Positions 53,661 through 62,573 of a stretch of 64,000 nucleotides of DNA are shown piece by piece; position 1 is the first letter of the stretch, and each line of letters begins with the position of its first letter. The position numbers were made by a program, and so were the translations under genes. This DNA comes from Hymenobacter sp. GOD-10R (GTDB lineage: Bacteria > Bacteroidota > Bacteroidia > Cytophagales > Hymenobacteraceae). The stretch is taken from contig NZ_CP141187.1 of NCBI RefSeq assembly GCF_035609205.1, positions 93,978 to 157,977 of the forward strand, read 5' to 3'. The notes under the pieces are model-generated. The model had not been told where the DNA came from, searched no databases, and saw nothing but the letters and a program-made list of their open reading frames with translations.

Positions 53661-54446
53661 ATGGCCACACCCTACGCCCCCGAACCGCTCCACCCGCGCG
53701 GACAAACCGTCGCCCTGCCCCACCTGGAACTGTACTATGAGGAGTACGGCACCGGTAAGCCCCTGCTGCTCTTGCATGGCTTCGGCGGGTGTACCCAAAA
53801 CTGGCTGCCCTTTACGGCTGCGCTCGCCGAGCATTACCGCCTGCTTCTGGTGGATCTGCCGGGCCATGGGTACTCCACCAACCCACAGAACCAGTTCAGC
53901 CACCGGGCAGCCGCTCGTGACGTGCTGCTGCTGCTGGACCAGCTCGGGGTGGAGCACTGCTCGGCGATGGGCATGAGTTCGGGCGCCATGACGCTGCTGC
54001 ACTTGGCCACGAGCCACCCCGAGCGCCTCGACGCCCTGGTGTTAGTCAGCGCCACCACCCATTTTCCCGAGCAGGCGAGAGCGATCATGCGCGCCGCCTC
54101 GTTGCGCACCCTGCCCCCACCTGTGCTCGCCATGTACCGGGAATGTGCCAAACGCGGGGAGGCTCAGCTGCTGCAACTCTTAGGGCAGTTCAACGCGCTG
54201 GCCGATGACGACGACGACATGAACTTCACCCCGCCGCAGCTAGCGGTCATTACCGCACGCACGCTGGTGGTGCACGGCGAGCGCGACCGCTTCTTTCCCG
54301 TGGACATTGCCCGCACCCTCTCCCGTTCGATCCCGAATGCCCAGTTATGGTTGGTGCCCGGTGGCGAGCACGTGCCCATTTATGAGCGCACGGTTCCTTT
54401 TACCGCCACCGCCCTACGATTCCTTCAGGAGTCAGCTGGCCAGTAG
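53661..54446 (+). CDS. Alpha/beta hydrolase
   Basis: 261-aa cytosolic hydrolase. Motifs: LELYYEEYGTGKPLLLLHGF with oxyanion loop, nucleophile Ser in GMSSGAMTLL, acid in VVHGERDRFFPVDIARTL and His in VPGGEHVPIYER. This is a typical epoxide-hydrolase or peroxidase-like alpha/beta fold without a cap. The start is either GTG 53649 or ATG 53661; ATG was chosen. The terminator at 54540-54587 follows after 93 bp. Confidence 0.87.
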   Translation: MATPYAPEPLHPRGQTVALPHLELYYEEYGTGKPLLLLHGFGGCTQNWLPFTAALAEHYRLLLVDLPGHGYSTNPQNQFSHRAAARDVLLLLDQLGVEHCSAMGMSSGAMTLLHLATSHPERLDALVLVSATTHFPEQARAIMRAASLRTLPPPVLAMYRECAKRGEAQLLQLLGQFNALADDDDDMNFTPPQLAVITARTLVVHGERDRFFPVDIARTLSRSIPNAQLWLVPGGEHVPIYERTVPFTATALRFLQESAGQ

Positions 54447-54539
54447 CCAGACGGGCCCTTTGTCCACCCACCCGCGTTGGGAGCCCCCAAGACGCACGTG
54501 GTATAGAAGTAGACCGCTGCTTAGTAAGAATTAATCTTA

Positions 54540-54587
54540 CAGCTAACTAGAAAGCCCTTCATAATAGAGGAGCTTTCTAGTTAGCTG
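54540..54587. terminator. Intrinsic terminator-like hairpin
   Basis: Arms CAGCTAACTAGAAAGC and GCTTTCTAGTTAGCTG pair perfectly over 16 bp with a 16-base loop. It is the first hairpin after the alpha/beta hydrolase. Confidence 0.65.
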
Positions 54588-54867
54588 AGCTATTTGATAG
54601 CCAAACCCGTTGTCGCAGTACCTAGGAAGAGAAGCAAGGCGGTTGTTGCGCTTACGTTGCGGTGGCGTTTGATTTCTCTCGTCACTGGCAGGAGGCGCAT
54701 ACACACTAACGGGGGTGATCATGGCGGAAGCGCGTTAAAGATGATGAATGAGAAGAAGACACAACGTAGCAATAAATCTCATAGAGTACGCAACAGAGCC
54801 CTAAGCTAGGCAAGTAGCTAGACAACATGGTACTCGCTTGGCATCCTCAAGCAAAATCAAGCAACAC

Positions 54868-54894
54868 AAGCCACTTCTTATTGGGAGGTGGCTT
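54868..54894. repeat. Repeated hairpin, related to 57318-57346
   Basis: AAGCCACTTC ... GAGGTGGCTT forms a 10-bp stem with one mismatch. A similar hairpin with the same loop core TGGGAGGTGGCTT occurs at 57318-57346. Both are intergenic and preceded by ACACAAG. They may be REP-like repeats or terminators. Confidence 0.4.
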
Positions 54895-55163
54895 ACTGAT
54901 TAAGACCTGTGTGGGGTGAAAACATAACTAGTGAGTCGTCGGTAGGCAGCTCGACCTAAGCAAGAAGGCGCTCTCAAAATCTTTTAAAATGCAGCAACAG
55001 GCAAAGTATAGCGGCGCTTATATAAGAAGGCCCAACTAGGTTGCCTATCCCAACTTCCCTCGGGAGTATAGAGCCTGCTGCCGCTAGCCGAAAAATGTAT
55101 AAATAAAGCAAGATTTTAGCAAACTTTACGGAGATCGGCGCGCCATTTGTGCATCATGACTTT

Positions 55164-55646
55164 ATGAAAAAACGCTCTACGCTCAGTGCTCTTTTATTCA
55201 CTTTTCTTTTATCCTGCTGGAGTTACGCTAGCCCCACTCCTAACAGAACGCCGCTAGTAGCGAAGCACTTGGTAGAGGTGCGAATCACAGGCCAAAACTT
55301 GGTTGGCTTAGGCGCAGAGTTGACCGTGCGCTCGGTGTTGAACTGGAAACAGGGTTACAATCCTGGGCACAGTTTCACCCAATCATTTACGGAAGCGAAT
55401 GTCAGCCAAACCTACAAAGTCGGCAATTTTGATGCAACGGATTACGTAGAAGCAGCCATCACGCTCAAGAATGTGACGCGCGACAGCCGTATTCAGCCCG
55501 CGGTCAACTCTTTTTTGAAAATAGAGATTATAACGGATGGCAAAGTAGGCGAGACCACTCAACTCGATGCGAACGCCAAAGGCTGGAAAGTCGAATATGA
55601 TCCGCATCTACGCGCCATTGTATCCGTTGATGCCCATCAATGGTAG
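55164..55646 (+). CDS. Secreted hypothetical protein, 160 aa
   Basis: Signal peptide MKKRSTLSALLFTFLLSCWS. The mature domain of about 135 residues is beta-rich (HLVEVRITGQNLVGLGAELT, DYVEAAITLKNVTRDSRIQP) and has no cysteine after the leader. Family not recognised; it may be a small beta-sandwich binding protein. ATG 55164 fits the leader. A good terminator follows at 55670. AT content is higher than in the next gene. Confidence 0.65.
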   Translation: MKKRSTLSALLFTFLLSCWSYASPTPNRTPLVAKHLVEVRITGQNLVGLGAELTVRSVLNWKQGYNPGHSFTQSFTEANVSQTYKVGNFDATDYVEAAITLKNVTRDSRIQPAVNSFLKIEIITDGKVGETTQLDANAKGWKVEYDPHLRAIVSVDAHQW

Positions 55647-55669
55647 TTCCTTATACAAGTTCAATCAGG

Positions 55670-55701
55670 AGCCCGGTTCTGCGACAGAGCCGGGCTTCTT
55701 T
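55670..55701. terminator. Intrinsic terminator
   Basis: AGCCCGGTTCT and AGAGCCGGGCT pair with one G-T wobble, and TTCTTTT follows on the plus strand, 24 bp after the secreted-protein gene. Confidence 0.75.
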
Positions 55702-55759
55702 TCTTACGCACTTGAAACGCAGCTTTCCTGTTTCTTGCCAGCACTCTGTCTGCTCGCCG

Positions 55760-57007
55760 TCAATTCATTACCTGAATACTCACCCGGCGGTTTAGGGCCC
55801 GGCCGTCTTCCGTGGTATTGCTGGCGATGTTATAGCGTGACCCATACCCCTTGGCTTCTAGTTGGGTGCTATCCACCCCAAACTTCACGAGAGTCGCTTT
55901 CGCCGCCCGCGCTCGGGCGGTGCTTAAGCGATTATTCACGAGTACACTCCCGGTGCTATCCGTGTATCCCCCCAACTGCACTTTCGCGCTGGGAAAGGTC
56001 AGCAAGATGCTCGCGACATTCAATAACTGCCACATGGATTCGGCGGTCAGCACCGCCTTGTTCGACTCGAAGTAGATGCGGTCGAACGTAATCCACTCGT
56101 TGCGCGCGCCAGGCGCTATACCACTGGCAGGAGTAACGAGCACTTGGTAGAGCTTATTTTCCGTCGAGTTGGCGCCAATGATCTGGCGAACACCGCCTTT
56201 GAGTTTCAGTACGACCGGCACCCCGGCCCGATCATAAATGTAACTCCCATTGGCTTTGCTGTAGCTGCCGTTGGCTAGCAGCGCCGCTGGGTTATTGGCA
56301 TCCCACGGCCCATCCGGAACTGCGGCCGTAGGAGCACTAGCGCTCGGCGGGTAAACCGGGGCTTGCTCCGTAGTAGGTTGATACCCGAGCAAATAGCCAA
56401 TCAGGCAAGCGGCCACCACTAAGGCAACCCAGAGCCAGCGGCTTGCTATTGCAGTTGGGCGACCCCTGCTTGGAGCCCTGTCCGTCGGCGTTACTAGCGT
56501 CGGAAGTCCCCGTCCACTTACGGGCTGGGGTTGTTGACTGTGCAGCCACTGGCTCAGGGCTTTCGCACTCCAGTGATGCTCGGCCAGCTGCTCCCCCAGC
56601 ACACCAAGGGTAACTGGCACGACGATGTTCACTAAATCGCTGAGGGATTCTGGCCGAATTCCAGTCGTAACAACAATCTCTTGCAGGCTTGCCTCGTAGC
56701 GATTGCCCAAAAGCCAGTTCACTAGCTTGGCGCCGCGATCCGAAATAGATTTGTTGGCATACAAAACCTTGTGGGGATTACTGAGCACCTCCGATTTGGC
56801 GGCGTCGTGCGCCATACTCCACACGACCTCTTGCCCGCTCACTCGCTCCGATAGCCCTAGCAGGCTCTGCACAACCAGAGGTACGACTCGGCTCAACGCG
56901 TTTTGGGCTTTGAACGCGGGCTCTTCAGCAATGCTCCCTATTTGCATAAGCTCATTGCGCAGCACAAAGCTCTGCACTTCTTCTAGTAGACTCTGGGTTA
57001 AAATCAT
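55760..57007 (-). CDS. OmpA family protein with DUF937-like N-terminus
   Basis: 415-aa protein. The first 150 residues look like a helical DUF937-type domain (KAQNALSRVVPLVVQSLLGL, LVNWLLGNRYEASLQEIVVT). One membrane helix follows at about 190 (WLWVALVVAACLIGYLLGY), then a linker, and an OmpA peptidoglycan-binding domain at about 300-415 (WITFDRIYFESNKAVLTAES, VQLGGYTDSTGSVLVNNRLS, GYGSRYNIASNTTEDGRALN). It should sit in the inner membrane with OmpA domain outside, tying to the cell wall. Stand-alone gene. Confidence 0.85.
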   Translation of the reverse strand: MILTQSLLEEVQSFVLRNELMQIGSIAEEPAFKAQNALSRVVPLVVQSLLGLSERVSGQEVVWSMAHDAAKSEVLSNPHKVLYANKSISDRGAKLVNWLLGNRYEASLQEIVVTTGIRPESLSDLVNIVVPVTLGVLGEQLAEHHWSAKALSQWLHSQQPQPVSGRGLPTLVTPTDRAPSRGRPTAIASRWLWVALVVAACLIGYLLGYQPTTEQAPVYPPSASAPTAAVPDGPWDANNPAALLANGSYSKANGSYIYDRAGVPVVLKLKGGVRQIIGANSTENKLYQVLVTPASGIAPGARNEWITFDRIYFESNKAVLTAESMWQLLNVASILLTFPSAKVQLGGYTDSTGSVLVNNRLSTARARAAKATLVKFGVDSTQLEAKGYGSRYNIASNTTEDGRALNRRVSIQVMN

Positions 57008-57317
57008 ATCCGAAAAACCTTATAGCCAACCAGTTAGTGCATGCTGATTGTCATTCATGAGCTTCGTCATACGCAATAACGGCGCAGCTTGGATACGCGA
57101 AACCACATAAATTATAATTATAATGCAATATTATTTTTTAGTGCCTCTCCCTTACTACTAGAACGAGAGCTGGTCCCAGAAAACCACCTCTCCTGCTGGT
57201 GCATAAATTGCCCCGTAGTGCTCTGTCTAGCACTACGTAATAGATCGATTGATAAAGTACCGGTGTTGAACGACAAAGTCTATCCAAGGCTGTAAGAGAG
57301 CATAGATTGAACACAAG

Positions 57318-57346
57318 CAAGCCGCTTCCTAGTGGGAGGTGGCTTG
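57318..57346. repeat. Repeated hairpin, related to 54868-54894
   Basis: CAAGCCGCTTC ... GAGGTGGCTTG, stem with two wobble or mismatch pairs. It shares TGGGAGGTGGCTT and a preceding ACACAAG with the hairpin at 54868. Confidence 0.4.
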
Positions 57347-57485
57347 TTGCTTAGGGTAGTAGGTAGGCTATGTATCGAGCCCTTCTGAGCTAGCGGCGAT
57401 ACAGCGTTGAGAGTATACTCCTGCCCTGCGCTCAGCAGCGGTAACGTTGCTTATCTTTAGAGCACTCCACGCCCCTGCCCTCACG

Positions 57486-58064
57486 ATGAACGAAGACTAT
57501 TTAATCAGCGTCCGAAAGCAATTTGAGTACTACAAACTGCTCGGTGACAAGACTTTCGCCCAACTGCCTGACGAAGCGCTCTTTTGGCAGTACAATGCCG
57601 AAAGCAACAGCATCGCGCTCATCGTCCAGCATCTGTGGGGGAACATGCGCTCACGGTGGACCGACTTTCTTACGAGCGACGGCGAGAAAGCGTGGCGCGA
57701 GCGCGAGGCTGAGTTCGAGCCCCGGATGGAGTCCCGTGCGGAACTGCTGGCGCAATGGGAAGAAGGCTGGCAGTGCTTGTTCACCGCGCTGGACATGTTG
57801 ACTCCCAGCACATGGGATACAACGGTCTACATCCGTAACCAAGGGCATTCTGTCACGGAAGCCATCAATCGCCAGTTGGCGCACTACCCTTATCATGTCG
57901 GGCAGATGGTGTTCCTGGGTAAAATGGCGCTTGATGGCCAGTGGACGTCCTTGTCTATTCCGCGCGGCGCTTCTTCGCACTATAACGCCGAGAAGTTCGC
58001 CCAGCCCAAACAGATGGTGCATTTTACCGACGAGTATCTACCGCCGAAACAGGAACAGCATTAA
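57486..58064 (+). CDS. DUF1572 family (DinB-like) protein
   Basis: 192-aa helical protein. MNEDYLISVRKQFEYYKLLG with ALFWQYNAESNSIALIVQHL and, later, GHSVTEAINRQLAHYPYHVG resemble DUF1572/DinB four-helix bundles; histidines in QHLWGN and HYPYHVGQ are placed to bind one metal. Members often act in thiol-dependent reactions or stress. ATG 57486 gives the standard start. Confidence 0.83.
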   Translation: MNEDYLISVRKQFEYYKLLGDKTFAQLPDEALFWQYNAESNSIALIVQHLWGNMRSRWTDFLTSDGEKAWREREAEFEPRMESRAELLAQWEEGWQCLFTALDMLTPSTWDTTVYIRNQGHSVTEAINRQLAHYPYHVGQMVFLGKMALDGQWTSLSIPRGASSHYNAEKFAQPKQMVHFTDEYLPPKQEQH

Positions 58065-58807
58065 GGGCCACTAGGAAGATGCTACTTCGAGAGACCTTTT
58101 CTACTCATAGGGTAAGTTACGGCTGCACACTGCCACACTGCTGTAGTAACAGCACCAGCCCACTGAGCAGGATGACGCCCGCAGTGCGGTACCAGAAGGA
58201 GGCAGAGGAACGGGCAGAGGGTCGCATACAGGTCGCTAGGCAAGGAGCCTGCCACAACCGCCGGAACGGGCACTTACTCAATCCGTTTCGGAACGCGCTG
58301 CGTAGGTTGCGCGGCCCTAATCCAGGTGCCGTATGGACTAGCAAAGGCCCTTGCTGCGTAGCGGGGGCTTTTCTGTTCAGCCACGACAGTCGCCTGTGGC
58401 GCTTCTCTTCATCCAACACTACCCATGGCGTCGTTACAAGACTATCGGGTTCTTAATCACCTAAGTAACCGCGAACACGCAATGCTCTTGATTACAGCCT
58501 ATAACATGCAAAAAGCCCAGCATTGACTGGGCTTTTTGCTTTCAAGAGCACATAAGAATACCGGATAACGAGTGCAAACCTACGCACTGGCGGAGCCCAG
58601 ACCAAGGGCATATATTAAAATAATTTAATATATTTTCCCAGGTGGCCATTAGCGGCGGAACCAGATCCTGCTTACCCGGAGTCTCCCGGCTGTAGCGCAA
58701 AACACAGGTCGCACTCCGGCTCGCGGCGCCTGCTCTTTTTACAGCGGAGTGCAGTAATCACAGCCTAAAGGCGGTATATTGGGTAACAAGCTGATCATTA
58801 ACTAGTA
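58065..58807. other. Intergenic region with terminator
   Basis: About 740 bp. A strong hairpin at 58508-58539 is the main feature. One frame at 58079-58456 has no credible composition. TATATTAAAATAATTTAATATATT near 58612-58635 is an AT-rich inverted repeat of unknown role. Confidence 0.45.
58508..58539. terminator. Intrinsic terminator
   Basis: GCAAAAAGCCCAG and CTGGGCTTTTTGC pair perfectly around a 6-base loop. T-rich arms on both strands allow two-way termination. Confidence 0.8.
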
Positions 58808-59296
58808 ATGCTCACTGAATTATGCAAAGTACCTCGAAAAGTACTGCCTTTATACCTGTTCACCTGTCCTGATCCTAAAGGCGGCCCTATGCTAGAACTG
58901 TTATTCGACTCTCCCGCTTTTTCTTTATCACACGACGCTGACTATAACTGGTTGTTCGCGCAATGGATTGGCCTACAAAGCAAGGCGACTTCGCTGGCGG
59001 CTTGCGCCGTTATTCTGCGATGTGCCCGCCAAGCATCGTACCGTAAACTCTTATGTGATAGTAGTCAGGCCCTGGATGGCTGGAATGAAATTGGTGAATG
59101 GGTCAGTACCAACTACCTACCGCAGTTAGCGGACTCCGGCATCGGGGTCATCGCGTGGATCAATGCCGTAGATTGGCAGACTAACACCATGATCGCCGAC
59201 TTTATTCAGCACTCGCAGAGGCCCTTCATTGCCACATTTGACGAAGGCGCGACGGCCTACGATTGGCTTCGCAGTACCCATTTTATGATTCGATAG
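58808..59296 (+). CDS. STAS-like hypothetical protein, 162 aa
   Basis: One domain with LLCDSSQALDGWNEIGEWVS, LPQLADSGIGVIAWINAVDW, and FIATFDEGATAYDWLR, a pattern of alternating strands and helices as in SpoIIAA-like proteins common in Hymenobacter. Related in layout to the product of 50277-50699. The start could be Met28 (MLELLFDSPAFSL), which fits the domain better; the first 27 residues may be untranslated. Function unknown. Confidence 0.5.
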   Translation: MLTELCKVPRKVLPLYLFTCPDPKGGPMLELLFDSPAFSLSHDADYNWLFAQWIGLQSKATSLAACAVILRCARQASYRKLLCDSSQALDGWNEIGEWVSTNYLPQLADSGIGVIAWINAVDWQTNTMIADFIQHSQRPFIATFDEGATAYDWLRSTHFMIR

Positions 59297-59477
59297 CTCG
59301 CGTTGGTGTTGTTTGGGATGGCGGCCCCACCTAGGCCAACTCATGCACGAGTGCCTGCGCGTGTACAGCTTGAAAGCCCGCATCATTGGCCATGCCTAAC
59401 GCTACCCGGATGAAGGCCTTAGCATGCATCACGTGCACCATACCATCTATGGCACTATGACGCTGGTAGTCGGTGCG

Positions 59478-59600
59478 CTACCGGTCAGCCGCTCTCCCTA
59501 GCGCGCGCTTCGGGTCTGTCAACTTATCCGGGGCAATAATCCAGCTGATCGCCACGAGGCCGACCGCACCAATGAGCAAGGGATAGAGGGAAGCATCCAT
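59478..59600 (-). CDS. Small single-helix membrane peptide, 40 aa
   Basis: Short minus-strand frame starting ATG (59598-59600): MDASLYPLLIGAVGLVAISW, then IIAPDKLTDPKRALGRAADR and a stop. It has one clear membrane helix and a charged C-terminal end, typical of real small membrane proteins. No family known. Confidence 0.4.
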   Translation of the reverse strand: MDASLYPLLIGAVGLVAISWIIAPDKLTDPKRALGRAADR

Positions 59601-59873
59601 GCGATAATACTAGTAAAAAATAGCATTGTTCCTCTGCCAACGGCGGTCTTTTATTTGCAGCGGCTTGTTAGCGGCGCGAATAAGCAAGTACCAACTTCCT
59701 GACAAGTGCAATTCGCCGCCTCTTGCTTCCCCCATTGGTTGCAGCAGCGCTGGTATGAACTGGCAACAGCCCTCGCTCCTTGGTGGGCGCTTCTCTGGTA
59801 GTCAGTAGCGCGGGCGCCTCACGCCTGTCTCAGGGGGAAGGCCACTGTCCTTTGTGTGTGCACGAGTGCAACG

Positions 59874-60353
59874 CTAGGATGCGGCTGGCTGTAGAGCGGC
59901 ATACAGCAAGGGGGCGGCAACTTCCAGCAGCTGCAGGTTCAGGGGGATCTGCTGACACAGGTCCAGATCGTAGTGACACAAGGTACCGTAAAGCTGCCCG
60001 TCCGCGTCGTAGATAACCACTCCGCAGTAAGATACGACTAGGGTGTTGACCTGCTGAGCCCGCGAATCCGTTAGTGCATCCAGAATCTGCAAGGACTCGC
60101 GCTGGCTCCCCACCAGCGAACAAAACGCTTCTACCAAGGGAACATCCTTGCCTTGCCGCACGCGCGCGTCATAGCGGTCAAAGAGCATCAGGTTGCGCGA
60201 ATGCTGTCCGTCAAAGCGAAACACACCGGTATAGCGATGCGTCGTACCGCGATTCAGGTAGCCCAGGGCGGCATGCACCCCGTGTTGCTGGAGCACTTGA
60301 CGGAAAGTCGGCAGGTCGGGTAGCGCGGAACGGTTTGTGGAAGAGGATGCCAT
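59874..60353 (-). CDS. GAF domain protein
   Basis: 159-aa single-domain protein. A helix (LPTFRQVLQQHGVHAALGYL) precedes GAF-like strands with HRYTGVFRFDGQHSRNLMLF and VVSYCGVVIYDADGQLYGTL, and the pocket motif CHYDLDLCQQIP. Free-standing GAF proteins bind small ligands or redox-sensitive groups. ATG 60353 is used; the open frame continues 14 codons upstream. Its signalling partner is not evident nearby. Confidence 0.75.
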   Translation of the reverse strand: MASSSTNRSALPDLPTFRQVLQQHGVHAALGYLNRGTTHRYTGVFRFDGQHSRNLMLFDRYDARVRQGKDVPLVEAFCSLVGSQRESLQILDALTDSRAQQVNTLVVSYCGVVIYDADGQLYGTLCHYDLDLCQQIPLNLQLLEVAAPLLYAALQPAAS

Positions 60354-60395
60354 CGAGATGCTAGGCAGAGAATGGAGAGCGGTCAGCGGCAACAC

Positions 60396-60865
60396 TGCCG
60401 AGTAGGCTTGCGTTCCGCAACGGTTACCGGCCCGTGCTGTTTGTAGTGCTCGTCTGCGACGACTGGCTGCACCTGCGCCCGAAGGCGAACTGCCCTGGGC
60501 TCCCTAGAGTTAACGGCCTGGTAGTAGGTTAGTCTAGTGCTTATTTACTGTTCTTTTCCGTACCACGGTCCACACGAACAACGAACTTCGGCTATGATCC
60601 TGCAGTAGCCACTCAACGCACCGCTTTTGGGGCCGGCGTATCAGCGTTGGAAGCTAGGCACCGGGTCTCCTTTGCCCGTACGCCTTCCCGCCGCAGCGCC
60701 TGGCAGGAACACCCCACCCCTCCCCCTAGCCGGGAACCTAGTGCTGCCCTGACAGCAGCCACCCCTGCGCTTGAGGCTGCCCTTCAGCTGCCTACGAAGA
60801 TTACCCACGCTACTCGTCGGCTATGCGAGCAGACCTTTGGCCCTACCGATACTTGTTGTGGGGCG
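60396..60865. other. Intergenic region without a convincing gene
   Basis: About 470 bp. Frames on the plus strand (60647-60943, 60771-60986) have Arg/Ala/Thr-rich composition, typical of antisense reading in GC-rich DNA. No strong hairpin was noted. Confidence 0.4.
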
Positions 60866-61132
60866 CTACGAGGCTTCGTCGTCGACGGTATCCAGGATGC
60901 GCAGCAGTACGGAGAGGATCTGGGCGCGACCGACGCGCTGTAGTTCGGCGGGATGCACGCGCAAGTACGTTTCCACTAACGTGTAGGCGTAGTCTAAACT
61001 GCCGAGCTGCCGCCAGGAAGCTTGGTCCAGTGGCACCTGCCACCAGTCGGCTTGTTTGTGGTAGGTGGGACTCAACCAGAGCTGGTCCTGCTCAACAAAG
61101 GCAAAGAGGGTATCTCCTAGGGCTGCGTGCAT
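60866..61132 (-). CDS. Hypothetical protein, 88 aa
   Basis: A compact, plausible protein: MHAALGDTLFAFVEQDQLWL, followed by a tryptophan-rich stretch (ADWWQVPLDQASWRQLG) and a helix (AYTLVETYLRVHPAELQRVG). It has no signal peptide or known motif. Composition supports real coding. Monocistronic between the GAF gene and a possible short reading frame on the same strand. Confidence 0.5.
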   Translation of the reverse strand: MHAALGDTLFAFVEQDQLWLSPTYHKQADWWQVPLDQASWRQLGSLDYAYTLVETYLRVHPAELQRVGRAQILSVLLRILDTVDDEAS

Positions 61133-61196
61133 GCCCTAAGATAGTTACTAACGAAACAATAGGCTGTCTACTAGCGCGTTGCTGGCTAATTAAATT

Positions 61197-61379
61197 CTAG
61201 TGCGCGGACTCTGCCCGCAAGGAGAAATCCCCCACCAGTACGCCATCGATCAACAGGGCCGAGCCGTTCTGCAAGGCCTGTTGGCCTACTTCACTCGAGA
61301 CAAACTGCCCATCTACGGTGGGAAAACCGGTCGGAGTGGTTAACAGGAGCGCGGCGAAGGAGAGGGCGACGGAGTTCAT
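61197..61379 (-). CDS. Possible small protein, 60 aa
   Basis: Start ATG 61379, beginning MNSVALSFAALLLTTPTGFP, with TVDGQFVSSEVGQQALQNGS after it. It could be a short secreted peptide or the end of a broken gene. Its use as a gene is uncertain, since the first residues are a weak leader and no family is known. Confidence 0.3.
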   Translation of the reverse strand: MNSVALSFAALLLTTPTGFPTVDGQFVSSEVGQQALQNGSALLIDGVLVGDFSLRAESAH

Positions 61380-62057
61380 GGGGCGAGGGGCAAAAGAGGA
61401 TGGTATAAAAATACTTCCCTCCCGGACGAGCTTCAAGGTGAAATAATGAAGCAATGTGACTTGCACTTTGTTAATATTTGTTTTTGTTGATATTAACAAA
61501 GTACACCGATCCTTGCATGTAGACCATCGACCGGCCACTAGTCGGGACCAACAGCCGCTTGTTTGTGACAAGTCCTGCGTGCGGGGAGCGCCCCTCGTAG
61601 TAATCGTTGCCTGGACCTAGGACAAGGGGACGACCGGAAGATGGCCCACCAATTGTTATCTTCAGCAAAAGCGCTAGAGACGATCAACGGCTCTTTATCC
61701 TGGGCACGGCGGCAAGGATTGTTGCGCTTCTATTGTAGAGTGGCTAACCCTGCTTGATACGGAAGCAAGGTGATGGACACCGTAATTTTTCTCCACGGCC
61801 GCGACGAAGGGCCCGAAAAACTCGCTACGGTCCACTCCGTCGGTTAGGGCGCTCAGTTGCTCGCCCAACCGGCGGAGTGGAACTGCGGCGCGATCACCCT
61901 TGGTTCGAGAATGTGCGGACCGGCGTGGCGAAGCCTGACTGTTGGCTGCTGTTCCAATTCGCTTCTATCATCTTGGAGCTGTGTTCCTTTACAGTAGTAT
62001 ACTCTACCGATGAGCGTGCGGGAGTGGTTATTGGCAGGCGGCGCACAGGTACAGCGA
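61380..62057. other. Intergenic region
   Basis: About 680 bp. An inverted repeat TGTTAATATT...AATATTAACA near 61468-61498 suggests an operator or hairpin. No convincing gene; plus-strand frame 61754-62161 overlaps a real minus-strand gene and has poor composition. Confidence 0.4.
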
Positions 62058-62426
62058 TTACGCGTTGCTGGGCATTTCCTCCGGCCGGGAAAGCAAGCCG
62101 GCCAGCAGGCCAAACACACCCATCACGAGAAAGGTGTTGCGGGCGCGTTTGTTGCGGCTAAAGCCAAACAACCACGGCGCCGTCAGGCTCATAACCCCAC
62201 CCACGGTATCAATAGTAAGGTGCGCTTTGTAAGGCAGTACCCGAATGGGTCCCCACTCGGCGCGGGTAAATAAGCTGGAGAGCAGGATGGTGCCACTCAG
62301 TACGTGGCAAAGCGTCGTAGCTGTTTTCTCCTGCGTGAACCCCACTAGGTCGGGCGCGGAGGCCACCAGGGGCACGTAGGAGTAATCGGTGAAGGCGTGT
62401 TGGCGACGGGAAATAGGCTTGTGCAT
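62058..62426 (-). CDS. Small membrane protein, SPW-repeat-like, 122 aa
   Basis: MHKPISRRQHAFTDYSYVPL opens the protein, with four hydrophobic segments including HVLSGTILLSSLFTRAEWG, and IDTVGGVMSLTAPWLFGFS, ending NTFLVMGVFGLLAGLLSRP. The arrangement is like SPW-repeat and related inner-membrane proteins of Bacteroidota. ATG 62426 chosen over a start 23 codons earlier. Located next to the second catalase-like gene. Function unknown. Confidence 0.65.
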   Translation of the reverse strand: MHKPISRRQHAFTDYSYVPLVASAPDLVGFTQEKTATTLCHVLSGTILLSSLFTRAEWGPIRVLPYKAHLTIDTVGGVMSLTAPWLFGFSRNKRARNTFLVMGVFGLLAGLLSRPEEMPSNA

Positions 62427-62573
62427 AGCCGTAAGAAAAGGGAAGAAAATAGCGAATAGGGGCAGCGAATGATCTGGCCCTAGAAAGGATACCATGGCGC
62501 TGGCAACGAGCTGCTCCAGCCACTGAGCAAATCCCGGCGGCTAGGGACTCGATTCGGGGTACTTCGCTTGCGC

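Noticed and set aside
54594..54809. 71-codon plus-strand frame
   Set aside because: Basic, low-complexity and without features; directly after a terminator.
58079..58456. 125-codon plus-strand frame
   Set aside because: Composition is Arg/Ser/Cys-rich with no conserved motif; looks like random open sequence.
59331..59441. 36-codon minus-strand frame near the small membrane peptide
   Set aside because: Open frame with ATG but no helix, signal or motif strong enough to support it.
61754..62161. 135-codon plus-strand frame
   Set aside because: Overlaps the SPW-like membrane protein gene antisense and is Arg/Gly-rich.
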